A stretch of 23,040 nt of DNA, from contig CAZMXI010000072.1 in the NCBI GenBank assembly GCA_964570205.1, positions 1 to 23,040 of the forward strand. Direction: 5' to 3'. Positions 16,343-23,040 of this stretch are shown piece after piece. The position numbers and the translations under genes were made by a program. The notes below the pieces were generated by a model. It did no database searches, had not been told where the DNA came from, and saw only the letters and a list, made by a program, of their open reading frames with translations. Position 1 is the stretch's first letter. Each line of letters begins with the position of its first letter. The stretch is from CAZMXI01 sp964570205. Lineage in GTDB: Bacteria > Planctomycetota > Phycisphaerae > Tepidisphaerales > Tepidisphaeraceae.

Positions 16343-17609
16343 AATCCCGCGCCGGCCCGACCCGTTTGCCGGCGATGAAGACGTGCTCGATCTGCCCGGG
16401 TTCGATCGTGTACAGCAGCGCCGAAATCTGCTGTTCCACGGGCAATTCCCTGATCCACGTGGCCGGCCGGACGACCAGGCAGTCCGCTTGGTAGCCCTTC
16501 TCGATCAGCCCGATCCGCTCGCTCATGCTCAGGGCGTCGGCGGCTCCCTTGGTCAACATCCACCACCCCTCGGCCGGCGTCGGCACCTGCACCGTCCGGC
16601 GGGGCAGTGTATGCACCTTAATGGCCTTGGCCCCGTAGAGCGTGGCGACGGCCACGTGCGGCATGAACGGGTCCGGCCCGCCGGCCACGCTGCTGCCCAG
16701 CGCGATGCGGATGCCGGCCGATCGGTGCGCTACGTAGTCCATCAGCCCGCTCTCGCGGAAAAGATTCGCCGTCGGGCAATGCACCAGCGCCGCCTTGGCC
16801 GCCGACACCTGCCGACGCTGCTGCTGGTTCAGGAACACGCCATGCGCCAGAAGCGCTTTGGGCATGAGCATCCCCGCCTCGGCGAAGACATCCACCTCGT
16901 CCACATGGTCGGGATAGCGCTCGTGAACCTCCTGCATCTCCTCCAGCGATTCGGCCACGTGTGTCTGAAGATAGCACCCCAGCATTTCCGCCAGCGCCGC
17001 GGCTCCGCGCATCATCTTCTCGGTGCAGCGGATCGACGAGCGAGGGCTGAAGGCATAGTGCAGCCGGCCTTCCCCGGCGCCGTGCCATCTGGCCGCCAGT
17101 GCTCTTGCATGGTCCAGGGCCTCATCGGTTGTCTGGCGTATCTCCTTCGGCACGCCGTCATCGTTGAGCATCATGCCGTAGATCGCCCGCAGCCCCCGGC
17201 GCTGGAACACGCCGAACGTCGAATCCACCTCCGCCATAAAGGGGCTGCCGAAGGCCGCCACCGTCGTTGTGCCGTTGGCGATCATGCCCCTGACGAACTG
17301 CTCGGCGACTTCCACCGCGACCTTGGAATCGGTCAGCCGCGCCTCGGCGGGATAGCCGATCTTCTCCTGCCATTCGTGCAGCCCCATTCCGTCGATGCCG
17401 CGCCGATCCCATTGCGGCACGTGTAGATGCGCATCGATGAAGCCGGGCACGATCCAGCAGTCCTCGTCGCCCAGGAATGGCCCCTCAGGCTTGCCCGAGA
17501 GAACTTCGGCGATTGTCCCGCCGTCGCCGATCTTCACGGCCGCGTTCCGCATGGCCTCGCAGTGGTTCTCCCGAACCGGCCGAAGCACCGTCCCGTACAG
17601 TGTCTGCAT
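16341..17609 (-). CDS. Guanine-deaminase-like amidohydrolase lacking the metal-binding Asp
   Basis: The 422-residue product aligns by eye along its length with guanine deaminase, a zinc enzyme that converts guanine to xanthine. Seen here: PGFIDAHLHVPQ with H61/H63, NGTTTVAAF, SPRSSIRCTE (human TPRFSLSCSE), QTHVAES with H217, LAHGVFL with H256, and HCPTANLFRESG. The expected next motif, GTDVAGG in human GDA, reads GSSVAGG, so the Asp that binds the metal and assists catalysis is Ser307. The enzyme may be inactive on guanine, use another acid, or act on another substrate. The ATG at 17607-17609 has GGAG 7 nt upstream. A GTCAAG-g-CTTGAC palindrome precedes that site. The C45 hydrolase gene is coupled directly downstream. 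Confidence 0.82.
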   Translation of the reverse strand: MQTLYGTVLRPVRENHCEAMRNAAVKIGDGGTIAEVLSGKPEGPFLGDEDCWIVPGFIDAHLHVPQWDRRGIDGMGLHEWQEKIGYPAEARLTDSKVAVEVAEQFVRGMIANGTTTVAAFGSPFMAEVDSTFGVFQRRGLRAIYGMMLNDDGVPKEIRQTTDEALDHARALAARWHGAGEGRLHYAFSPRSSIRCTEKMMRGAAALAEMLGCYLQTHVAESLEEMQEVHERYPDHVDEVDVFAEAGMLMPKALLAHGVFLNQQQRRQVSAAKAALVHCPTANLFRESGLMDYVAHRSAGIRIALGSSVAGGPDPFMPHVAVATLYGAKAIKVHTLPRRTVQVPTPAEGWWMLTKGAADALSMSERIGLIEKGYQADCLVVRPATWIRELPVEQQISALLYTIEPGQIEHVFIAGKRVGPARD

Positions 17610-17620
17610 CGATATGCTCC

Positions 17621-17633
17621 GTCAAGGCTTGAC
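17621..17633. promoter_or_regulatory. Palindrome upstream of the amidohydrolase gene
   Basis: GTCAAG-g-CTTGAC is a perfect 6-bp inverted repeat with a 1-nt centre, ending about 11 nt before the start codon of the amidohydrolase gene and touching its ribosome binding site. Its position would suit a repressor operator, but no regulator is encoded nearby and it may be chance. Confidence 0.3.
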
Positions 17634-17732
17634 GTCAGTGACCCCAGCCCCCGACTCTATCTGTCTCCTTTGCCCCGGTCAATTTCGATTGGAGAACGAT
17701 GGGCGGAGATCGGGGATGGCCGAAGCGCTCGC

Positions 17733-18902
17733 TCATCCCAGCAGGCGGCGACCGCGGATGGGGGCGATGTGCAACGATCGCAGCAGCCGCCGACGCAGGA
17801 TGGCGCGAACCCGGTCGTATTCCGGTTCGCCGAACGCCTGGAGGGGAATGTTGCCGCCCGCCTTGGTGCGGTGTCCGCCACCCTCGCCGATTTGCCGCAC
17901 GAGACGCCGCATGATGTCCGCCGCGGAGCGGTCACTGCTGGTTCGCAGGCTCAGCGCCAGGTTGGCGCCGTTGGCAGCCGTCACCAGCACCCACTGCACC
18001 TCCTCGTACCGCAACAGAAAATCGGCGATGACCGCTGGAACCTCGCCCGATTCCATACGATCTAGGTGCGTAATCATGGCCGAGTCGTAAACCATCGCAT
18101 TCGCCAACCCCTCCGCGAACGCGCTGTAGATGCCCTGCGGAAGCGGCGTATGACGCATGCGATAGAGCATGCGGGTGTCGGCCAGCAGCGTGAGACTGGA
18201 AAGGGCGACATTGTCCAGGTTCCCCGGCTGTCCCGCAGCGCCGGCAAGGTCGGTCTCGATCGCAAAGAGCATCACCGCCGCCAGTTGCGGCGATATCTCA
18301 ACTTCCAGGTCCATGAAGTAGGAGAACACCAGCGAAGCGCTGGCACCGACATCCGTACGGATGTCGCAGAAGGAGCAGGTGGGCCGTCGCCCGCGGGCGC
18401 GGTGGTGGTCGATGACCACCAGCGGCGCGACGCCCTCCGGCAGCGGGCTGAGTTTCATCTGCGGCTGGACATCCAGCAGAACGATGGCATCAAATTCCGA
18501 CAGCGCATCGTCATCCCACGGATCGGGACGGAAGCCCGATTCCCGCAGGAAGGCCGTGTTATACCCCCCGCCGATCTTCCCTTTGATCCAGAAGCTCAGT
18601 TTGGAGTTCTTAAGCCTGATTTTCAGGAGCTGTTGCAGCGCGTAACTGCTTGCCAGCGCGTCCGGGTCAGGCTGCTGATGCGTCGTGATCAGGATGTTCT
18701 TCTTGTCTTGGAGCAGCTTAATCAGCTTGTGCCCGCGCGGGCGGTGGCGGGCGTGCTGCTCGACGGCAACTGCTGATCCAGCAGTGGTTTGCACGCATGA
18801 TTCGACGAATCGGGTCATGGATTTCTGCTTGGCGCGCACCGGCCTTACGGACGGGCTCCTCATCTGCCCGGTTTTCGTATCGGCTTGTGCGGCAACAGCC
18901 AT
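17733..18902 (-). CDS. DHH-family phosphoesterase (NrnA-like)
   Basis: A member of the DHH/DHHA1 superfamily, which includes oligoribonuclease/pAp-phosphatase NrnA and cyclic-di-AMP phosphodiesterases; the exact substrate cannot be told. Motif I is THQQPDPDA (H75, D79, D81), motif II VLLDVQ (D144), motif III VIDHH (D165-H167), motif IV IETDLAG (D218), and the DHHA1 domain ends with GEGGGHRTKAGG. All metal ligands are therefore present. Length is 389 residues from the ATG at 18900-18902; about 55 N-terminal residues precede the first family helix (GHKLIKLLQDKKNILI), so a later start such as the ATG at 18816-18818 is possible. No good Shine-Dalgarno marks either. It is divergent from the etf operon and 123 bp ahead of the amidohydrolase gene. 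Confidence 0.9.
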   Translation of the reverse strand: MAVAAQADTKTGQMRSPSVRPVRAKQKSMTRFVESCVQTTAGSAVAVEQHARHRPRGHKLIKLLQDKKNILITTHQQPDPDALASSYALQQLLKIRLKNSKLSFWIKGKIGGGYNTAFLRESGFRPDPWDDDALSEFDAIVLLDVQPQMKLSPLPEGVAPLVVIDHHRARGRRPTCSFCDIRTDVGASASLVFSYFMDLEVEISPQLAAVMLFAIETDLAGAAGQPGNLDNVALSSLTLLADTRMLYRMRHTPLPQGIYSAFAEGLANAMVYDSAMITHLDRMESGEVPAVIADFLLRYEEVQWVLVTAANGANLALSLRTSSDRSAADIMRRLVRQIGEGGGHRTKAGGNIPLQAFGEPEYDRVRAILRRRLLRSLHIAPIRGRRLLG

Positions 18903-19091
18903 AACTCGTTTCCCAGATCGAACTAGCTGCTGGGAGCAGCAAAACGAGGGCCTAAGGCGGGCCGGATGCCCGCCAGCCGTCTCAGGCGCATGGTAGTCGG
19001 CTCAGGGCCGATAACAAGTCCGAAACGTGTCTGGCATCACAGAGAAGGCGATTGCGGGTCAGACATCTTGCAGGCTGGCGGCCATGCATCC

Positions 19092-19120
19092 TTGACTCCA
19101 TATCAACCGGCGTGTAACTA
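19092..19120 (+). promoter_or_regulatory. Candidate sigma-70 promoter of the etf operon
   Basis: TTGACT at 19092-19097 matches five of six bases of the -35 consensus and is followed after 17 bp by TAACTA (19115-19120), a poor -10. It lies about 70 bp before the etfB start in the 270-bp divergent region shared with the DHH phosphoesterase gene. No other plus-strand candidate stands out. Confidence 0.35.
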
Positions 19121-19175
19121 TCCGCACCTTACGCGTTCCGCAAGGAACCGGGCTTCCTAAGTTGAACCGAACATG

Positions 19176-19182
19176 GGAGAGG
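19176..19182 (+). promoter_or_regulatory. etfB: Ribosome binding site deciding the etfB start
   Basis: GGAGAGG lies 5 nt before the TTG at 19188. An in-frame ATG at 19173 precedes it by only a few bases and has no ribosome binding site of its own, and EtfB proteins normally begin right at the YDCIVCVKQVPDT strand, so the TTG is preferred. Confidence 0.6.
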
Positions 19183-19187
19183 TCCCC

Positions 19188-20102
19188 TTGGGCTACGACT
19201 GCATCGTCTGCGTCAAGCAGGTCCCGGACACCGCCAGCATCACCGGCGAGGCCATGAAGGCCGACGGCACGGTGAACCGGGCGGCGCTGCCGGCCATCTT
19301 CAATCCCGAAGACCTCAACGCCTTGGAGGCGGCGCTAACCGTCCGCGACCAGTATGGCGGGACTGTCACCGCCATCACCATGGGACCGTTCGGAGCGTGC
19401 GAGGTGCTCCGCGAGTGCCTCTACCGCGGCGCTGACCGCGCGATCCTCATCTCCGATCGCCGCGCCGCCGCGAGCGATACGCTGGCCACCAGCTACATCC
19501 TTGCGTGCGCTGTGCGGAAGATCGCCAGGTATGACCTGGTTTTCTGCGGCCGGCAGGCGATCGACGGCGACACGGCGCAAGTGGGCCCGCAGATGGCCGA
19601 GAAACTCGGCATCCCGCAGGTGACTTACTTCGAGAAACTGGTCGAGATAAACGGCAGGAATGTCCGGATTCGGCGGAACGTCGGCAACGGCTGGGAAGTG
19701 CTTCAGAGCCCGCTGCCGGTGACGCTGACCGTGCTGGATACGGCCAACACGCCCCGACCGCCGGCTGCCAGGCGCGTGATGCGCTACAAGCGTGCGAAAT
19801 CGGCGGGCGAGATCGCCGGGGACGTGGAGAAAGCGATGTCGGCCGCCACCCCCGCCCAGAAGGAAGCCGAGCAGGGCAAACGCATCGAGGCCCTTGAAAA
19901 GGATGGCCTGCTCATCGATCAGTGGGACCTGACGGCTCTGAACGCCGACCTGCAATGGTGCGGCGTCACCGGCTCGCCTACGAAGGTGCATCGCGTGCAG
20001 TCCATCGTGCTGACCAAGGAAGGCTTCACCGCGATCGAGGCGACCGAAGATGGCGTGCGGAAGATGATCCAGGAACTGATCGTGGATCACACGATCGGAT
20101 AA
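19188..20102 (+). CDS. etfB: Electron transfer flavoprotein, beta subunit
   Basis: EtfB pairs with EtfA to form a soluble FAD/AMP heterodimer that takes electrons from acyl-CoA dehydrogenases and passes them to the quinone pool. The product (304 residues from the TTG) begins with YDCIVCVKQVPDT and has NPEDLNALEAAL, VTAITMGP, and the nucleotide-binding FCGRQAIDGDTAQVGP; the region VRIRRNVGNGWEVLQSPLPV is the family's recognition loop. An insertion rich in Lys/Glu/Ala (about residues 205-240) precedes the C-terminal part. The EtfA gene follows after a 91-bp spacer made of heptamer repeats. Start choice is explained at the ribosome binding site entry. Confidence 0.95.
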   Translation: MGYDCIVCVKQVPDTASITGEAMKADGTVNRAALPAIFNPEDLNALEAALTVRDQYGGTVTAITMGPFGACEVLRECLYRGADRAILISDRRAAASDTLATSYILACAVRKIARYDLVFCGRQAIDGDTAQVGPQMAEKLGIPQVTYFEKLVEINGRNVRIRRNVGNGWEVLQSPLPVTLTVLDTANTPRPPAARRVMRYKRAKSAGEIAGDVEKAMSAATPAQKEAEQGKRIEALEKDGLLIDQWDLTALNADLQWCGVTGSPTKVHRVQSIVLTKEGFTAIEATEDGVRKMIQELIVDHTIG

Positions 20103-20190
20103 GCGTCCGTAGTCCGTGGTCCGTGGTCCGCTATATCAGCGGATGACGGGCCACTGGCGACTGACAACGGACAACTGACAACGGACAAAT
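20103..20190. repeat. Palindromic heptamer-repeat element in the etfB-etfA spacer (gene-less copy)
   Basis: The spacer is almost wholly built of a 7-bp unit. On the left (20104-20130) it reads GTCCGTA, GTCCGTG, GTCCGTG, GTCCG. On the right (about 20148-20190), read on the other strand, it is GTCATTT, GTCCGTT, GTCAGTT, GTCCGTT, GTCAGTC, GCCAGTG. The arms therefore face each other as imperfect inverted repeats. In the centre a 6-bp stem GTCCGC / GCGGAT (one G-T pair) encloses the loop TATATCA (20126-20144). The same unit borders the four-helix-bundle gene downstream. Confidence 0.8.
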
Positions 20191-20193
20191 GAC

Positions 20194-21222
20194 ATGATCG
20201 ATCCGAACCCCAAGGGCGAAGTCTGGATTTTCGCCGAGCAGGAAGATGAGCACCTCAGCGAGACGGCGCTGGAGCTGTGCGGCAAGGCGAGACAACTGGC
20301 CGACCGGCTGGGCGTGAAGGTCGGCGCGGTGCTGGCGGGCTGGAACGTCCGCGAGCTGTCGTATCGCCTGATCGCCCACGGCGTCGACAAGGTCTACTAC
20401 GTGCACGACACGCGGCTGGAGCACTATCGCACCCTGATGTACGCGAGGGTGATGTGCCAGCTCATCTCGAAGCACAAGCCGCAGATCGTGATCTACGGCG
20501 CCACCCCTCTCGGCCGCGACCTGGCTCCCCGCGTGGCGTCGGAGATGAAGGCGGGACTGACGGCCGACTGCACCGACCTGCAGATCGGCGACTACACCGA
20601 TCCGCGTTCGAAGAAGGAATACAAGGACCTGCTCCTGCAGATCCGCCCGGCCTTTGGCGGCAACATCATCGCAACCATCGTCAACTACGATCGCTGGCCG
20701 CAGATGGCCACCGTGCGTGAGGGCGTCATGCGCCTGGGCGAAGGCGACCCGAAGCGCAGCGGACAGATTATCGAAGAGAAGGTCGAGTTCAACGATTTCG
20801 ACCAGGTGTTGAAGCTGATCGAGCGGCACCGCGAGAAGCGCAAGGTGAACCTGAAGGGTGCCCGCATCATCGTGGCCGGCGGCGGCGGCGTGGGCTCGAA
20901 GGACAACTTCAAGATGATCCACGACCTGGCCGGCGCGCTGGGCGGGGCGGTGGGCGCGAGCCGCGCGGCCGTCGACGGTGGCTTCATCAGCAAGGACCAC
21001 CAGATCGGTCAGACCGGCACGACGGTGCGGCCGGCGCTGTACATCGCGTGCGGCGTCAGCGGCGCGGTGCAGCACCGGGCCGGCATGGAGGAAAGCGCCA
21101 AGATCATTGCGATCAACTGGGACAAGGAAGCCCCGATCTTCGGTGTGGCCCACTACGGCATCGTCGGCGACCTGAACAAGGTGATCCCGATGATGATCAA
21201 GGCGATTAAGGATAGAGGATAG
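20194..21222 (+). CDS. etfA: Electron transfer flavoprotein, alpha subunit
   Basis: EtfA carries the redox FAD of the ETF heterodimer. The 342-residue product has the N-terminal domain (VWIFAEQEDEHLSETALEL, YGATPLGRDLAPRVA) and the C-terminal FAD domain: GARIIVAGGGGVG (222-234), R257 in GASRAAVDGG, GQTGTTVRPALYIACG (272-287), SGAVQH (289-294), INWDKEAPIF (307-316) and YGIVGDL (321-327). These are the FAD-contacting segments of the family. No Shine-Dalgarno is visible; the sequence just upstream is the end of a heptamer-repeat arm. The TAG stop at 21220-21222 shares its last base with the first heptamer of the next repeat array. Confidence 0.96.
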   Translation: MIDPNPKGEVWIFAEQEDEHLSETALELCGKARQLADRLGVKVGAVLAGWNVRELSYRLIAHGVDKVYYVHDTRLEHYRTLMYARVMCQLISKHKPQIVIYGATPLGRDLAPRVASEMKAGLTADCTDLQIGDYTDPRSKKEYKDLLLQIRPAFGGNIIATIVNYDRWPQMATVREGVMRLGEGDPKRSGQIIEEKVEFNDFDQVLKLIERHREKRKVNLKGARIIVAGGGGVGSKDNFKMIHDLAGALGGAVGASRAAVDGGFISKDHQIGQTGTTVRPALYIACGVSGAVQHRAGMEESAKIIAINWDKEAPIFGVAHYGIVGDLNKVIPMMIKAIKDRG

Positions 21223-21270
21223 TCAGTTGTCCGTGGTCAGTTGTCGGGTCCATTGGTCATGGGTCAGTTG
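21222..21270 (+). repeat. Left arm of heptamer repeats before the four-helix-bundle gene
   Basis: Units are GTCAGTT (21222-21228), GTCCGTG (21229-21235), GTCAGTT (21236-21242), then GTCGG, GTCCATT, GTCATGG (21256-21262) and GTCAGTT (21263-21269). The array starts on the last base of the etfA stop codon. Its internal run GTTGTCGGGTCCATTGGTC matches GTTGTTGGGTCCTTGGTC in the right arm read on the minus strand, so the two arms are related beyond the simple unit. Confidence 0.8.
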
Positions 21271-21280
21271 CGGAGCTGCT

Positions 21281-21676
21281 ATGGCTCGCACGGCATTTGA
21301 GGATCTGCGGGTTTACCGCCTCTCCGAGAGGCTGGCCGACGGGATCTGGGATGTTGTGACCGAGTGGGAGCAATTCGCAAAGCAGTCCCTTGGCGAACAA
21401 CTGGTGCGGGCGGCTGACAGCATCGGCGCTAACATCGCCGAAGGCCGAGGACGTGGCTCATATAAGGAGAATCGGAGATTCGTCCGCATCGCACGCGGAT
21501 CGCTGCATGAGGTGAAGCACTTCCTCAGAAGGGCATACCGGCGGATGCTGATCAACGATGACCAGGTAGCCCGCCTCAAGCCCATGATGGACGAGCTGGC
21601 GCCAACGTTGAACGCCTCCTTGAACTCCATCGGGATGCGCCGACGCCATAGCGATGACGATACGCCGGACAACTGA
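21281..21676 (+). CDS. Four-helix-bundle protein (S23 / 23S rRNA intervening-sequence-like)
   Basis: A 131-residue member of the S23/IVP family (TIGR02436 type), first noted in intervening sequences of 23S rRNA genes and common as free-standing genes; the molecular function is unknown. The pattern is typical: FEDLRVYRLSERLADGIWDV (helix 1), SLGEQLVRAADSIGANIAEG (helix 2 and turn with the SIxANIAEGxGR signature at 48-58), YKENRRFVRIARGSLHEVKH (helix 3) and a fourth helix near 92-115. The ATG at 21281 has GGAG 6 nt upstream; the frame extends to 21227 but those codons come from the repeat. The stop TGA lies inside the right repeat arm. It interrupts an etf-acyl-CoA dehydrogenase operon, which suggests it arrived as cargo of the flanking repeats. 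Confidence 0.9.
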   Translation: MARTAFEDLRVYRLSERLADGIWDVVTEWEQFAKQSLGEQLVRAADSIGANIAEGRGRGSYKENRRFVRIARGSLHEVKHFLRRAYRRMLINDDQVARLKPMMDELAPTLNASLNSIGMRRRHSDDDTPDN

Positions 21677-21726
21677 CAATCGGACCAAGGACCCAACAAC
21701 GGACCACGGACTACGGACCACTGACA
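21666..21726 (-). repeat. Right arm of heptamer repeats after the four-helix-bundle gene
   Basis: Read on the minus strand from 21726, units are GTCAGTG, GTCCGTA, GTCCGTG, GTCCGTT, then a GTTGGGTCCTTG variant, GTCCGATT, GTCAGTT and GTCCG. Orientation is opposite to the left arm at 21222-21270, so the arms are imperfect terminal inverted repeats. The final units overlap the last three codons and stop of the four-helix-bundle gene; the right end is 11 bp before the acyl-CoA dehydrogenase start. Confidence 0.8.
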
Positions 21727-21737
21727 CAGCAATAACC

Positions 21738-23040
21738 ATGGCCAAGCCGAATTTCTTCACCGACAACGACGATATCCAGTTCCTCTTCGACCACATCGAT
21801 CTGACGCAGATCGCGGCGGAGCAGGAGGACCACTTCGCGCCGGCCGGCGGGCCCGGCGGAGAATACGCCCCGCGTGACGCGGCCGACGCCATCGACAACT
21901 ACCGCCGTATTCTCCAGATCGTCGGCGATGTGGCGGCCAACAACATCGCGCCGCGCTCCGAGCAGGTGGACCACGAGGGCAACACCCTCAACGAGGATGG
22001 CACGGTCACCCTCCATCCCCTGGTCAGGCAGAACCTGGAGGATCTGTCGAAGGCCGACCTCATGGGCTTCACGCTGCCCCGCAAGTACGGCGGGCTGAAC
22101 TGCCCCAACATCATCTACACGATGGCGACCGAGATCGTCAGCCGGGCCGATTGCTCGCTGATGAACCTCTTCGGCCTCCAGGGCATCGCTGAGACGATCA
22201 ACGCTTTCGCCGACGACGCCATCAAGGATGAGTACCTGCCGCGATTCTCCAGCGGCGAGTTGACCGGCGCGATGGTGCTCACCGAGCCCGATGCCGGCTC
22301 CGACCTCCAGGCCGTCTCGCTGCGCGCCTGGCAGGATGAGGATGGCCAGTGGCGGCTCAATGGCGTCAAACGCTTCATCACCAACGGCTGCGGCGAGATA
22401 CTGCTGACCCTGGCGCGGTCTGAGGCCGACATCAAGGATGGCCGGGGCCTGTCGCTGTTCCTCAACGAGCGCAGCCCGCGCATCCGCGTCCGCCACCTGG
22501 AAGAGAAGCTCGGCATCCACGGCTCGCCCACGTGCGAGCTGGTGTACGATGACGCACCCGGCAAGCTCATCGGCGAGCGGCAGCGCGGCCTGGTGCCCTA
22601 CGTCATGACGCTCATGAACGGCGCCCGCGTCGGCATCGCCGCCCAGTCGCTGGGCGTGGCCGAGGCGGCCTACCGCGTCGCCCGCAAGTACGCCTTCACC
22701 CGCAAGCAGTTCGGCGTCTCCATCGAGCGCCTGCCGGCCGTGGCCGAACTGGTCACCGAGATGAAAGTCCACCTCGAAGCCGCCCGCGCCCTGACCTATG
22801 AAACCAGCCGCGTGTGCGACCTGGAGAACAACAACCTGCGGGTGATGGAGTTCAACCCGCCCAAAGACCCCGCCGAGGCCAAGAAGCGCAAGGAGCTGTC
22901 GCGCACCTACAAGCGCCTCAACGGCATGCTCACGCCGATGAGCAAGTACTACGCCAGCGAGATGTGCATCAAGGTCGCCACCGACGCCATCCAGGTCCTC
23001 GGCGGCTCGGGCTACATGAAAGACTACGCCGCCGAGCGCT
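21738..23040 (+). CDS. Acyl-CoA dehydrogenase (partial, C-terminus beyond right edge)
   Basis: A flavoenzyme that makes the alpha-beta double bond in acyl-CoA substrates and hands electrons to ETF. I translated 434 codons from the ATG at 21738; the frame is open to the edge. Residues 1-55 are an acidic N-terminal extension. The helical domain follows (about 55-175), then the FAD-binding LTEPDAGSDLQAV (181-193), LNGVKRFITNGCG (207-219), EKLGIHGSPTCEL, and the C-terminal helical domain with FTRKQFG and VLGGSGYM. The long form, with a Lys-rich insertion at about 385-400, resembles the DmdC/FadE-like large acyl-CoA dehydrogenases rather than the short-chain type. The part that would hold the catalytic Glu is not in the window. 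No Shine-Dalgarno is seen. Neighbouring etfBA supply its electron acceptor. Confidence 0.94.
   Translation, partial: MAKPNFFTDNDDIQFLFDHIDLTQIAAEQEDHFAPAGGPGGEYAPRDAADAIDNYRRILQIVGDVAANNIAPRSEQVDHEGNTLNEDGTVTLHPLVRQNLEDLSKADLMGFTLPRKYGGLNCPNIIYTMATEIVSRADCSLMNLFGLQGIAETINAFADDAIKDEYLPRFSSGELTGAMVLTEPDAGSDLQAVSLRAWQDEDGQWRLNGVKRFITNGCGEILLTLARSEADIKDGRGLSLFLNERSPRIRVRHLEEKLGIHGSPTCELVYDDAPGKLIGERQRGLVPYVMTLMNGARVGIAAQSLGVAEAAYRVARKYAFTRKQFGVSIERLPAVAELVTEMKVHLEAARALTYETSRVCDLENNNLRVMEFNPPKDPAEAKKRKELSRTYKRLNGMLTPMSKYYASEMCIKVATDAIQVLGGSGYMKDYAAER

Noticed and set aside
15585..17426. A 613-codon plus-strand open frame rich in Arg, His, Pro and Gln
   Set aside because: It spans the antisense of two well-supported minus-strand genes and has the composition typical of shadow frames in GC-rich DNA.
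20131..21153. A 340-codon minus-strand open frame opposite etfA
   Set aside because: EtfA on the plus strand is complete with all FAD-binding motifs; the antisense product has a shadow-frame composition.
20103..21726. A CRISPR array as explanation for the regular short repeats in the etf operon
   Set aside because: The unit is only 7 bp, tandem without spacers, degenerate, and occurs in both orientations.
21711..22772. A 353-codon minus-strand open frame opposite the acyl-CoA dehydrogenase
   Set aside because: The plus strand gives a continuous acyl-CoA dehydrogenase; the antisense frame shows no domain.

Overview
The window looks like chromosomal DNA from a high-GC bacterium, most likely of the phylum Planctomycetota (perhaps Phycisphaerae-like). 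This is an inference from gene content: a Rho with a long Pro/Ala/Glu-rich N-terminal extension and a PPRTGKT P-loop, an excisionase-type HTH joined to a receiver domain, a DUF4175-like orphan membrane protein, a DUF3592-type protein between PBP2 and RodA, and a C45 acyltransferase-type hydrolase. No rRNA, tRNA, CRISPR array or classical insertion sequence is visible.

Layout. (1) Positions 1-3705, minus strand: a BaiN/HI0933-like flavoprotein, coaE and rho (rho runs off the left edge). A 364-bp leader precedes rho and can form competing RNA pairings. (2) 3804-4841, plus strand: a membrane protein with a long Gly/Asp-rich tail, diverging from the flavoprotein gene. (3) 4852-8929, minus strand: a signalling cluster made of a broken HTH-receiver gene, an HDOD histidine kinase and a receiver-GAF protein, closed by a clear intrinsic terminator. 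(4) 9311-13679, plus strand: cell elongation genes mrdA (PBP2), a DUF3592-like protein and rodA. (5) 13800-17609, minus strand: a guanine-deaminase-like amidohydrolase, a C45-type hydrolase whose start is coupled to the preceding stop codon, and a cupin. (6) 17733-18902, minus strand: a DHH-family phosphoesterase. (7) 19188 to the right edge, plus strand: etfB, etfA, a four-helix-bundle (S23/IVP-like) gene and an acyl-CoA dehydrogenase that runs off the edge. Acyl-CoA dehydrogenase would pass electrons to EtfAB, so this is a fatty-acid or related acyl-CoA oxidation module.

The most unusual structure is in region 7. Both spacers around the four-helix-bundle gene are built from a degenerate 7-bp unit, GTC(A/C)GT(T/G), pointing inward on one side and outward on the other, so the gene sits between imperfect inverted arms. 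The etfB-etfA spacer holds the same kind of arms with only a short stem-loop between them. This looks like one gene-bearing and one empty copy of a palindromic intergenic element inside an otherwise ordinary operon. Other points worth checking are a frame break at 8804-8824 in the HTH-receiver gene, which looks like a deletion or assembly collapse between short repeats; loss of the metal-binding Asp in the guanine-deaminase-like protein; and the alternative pairings in the rho leader.
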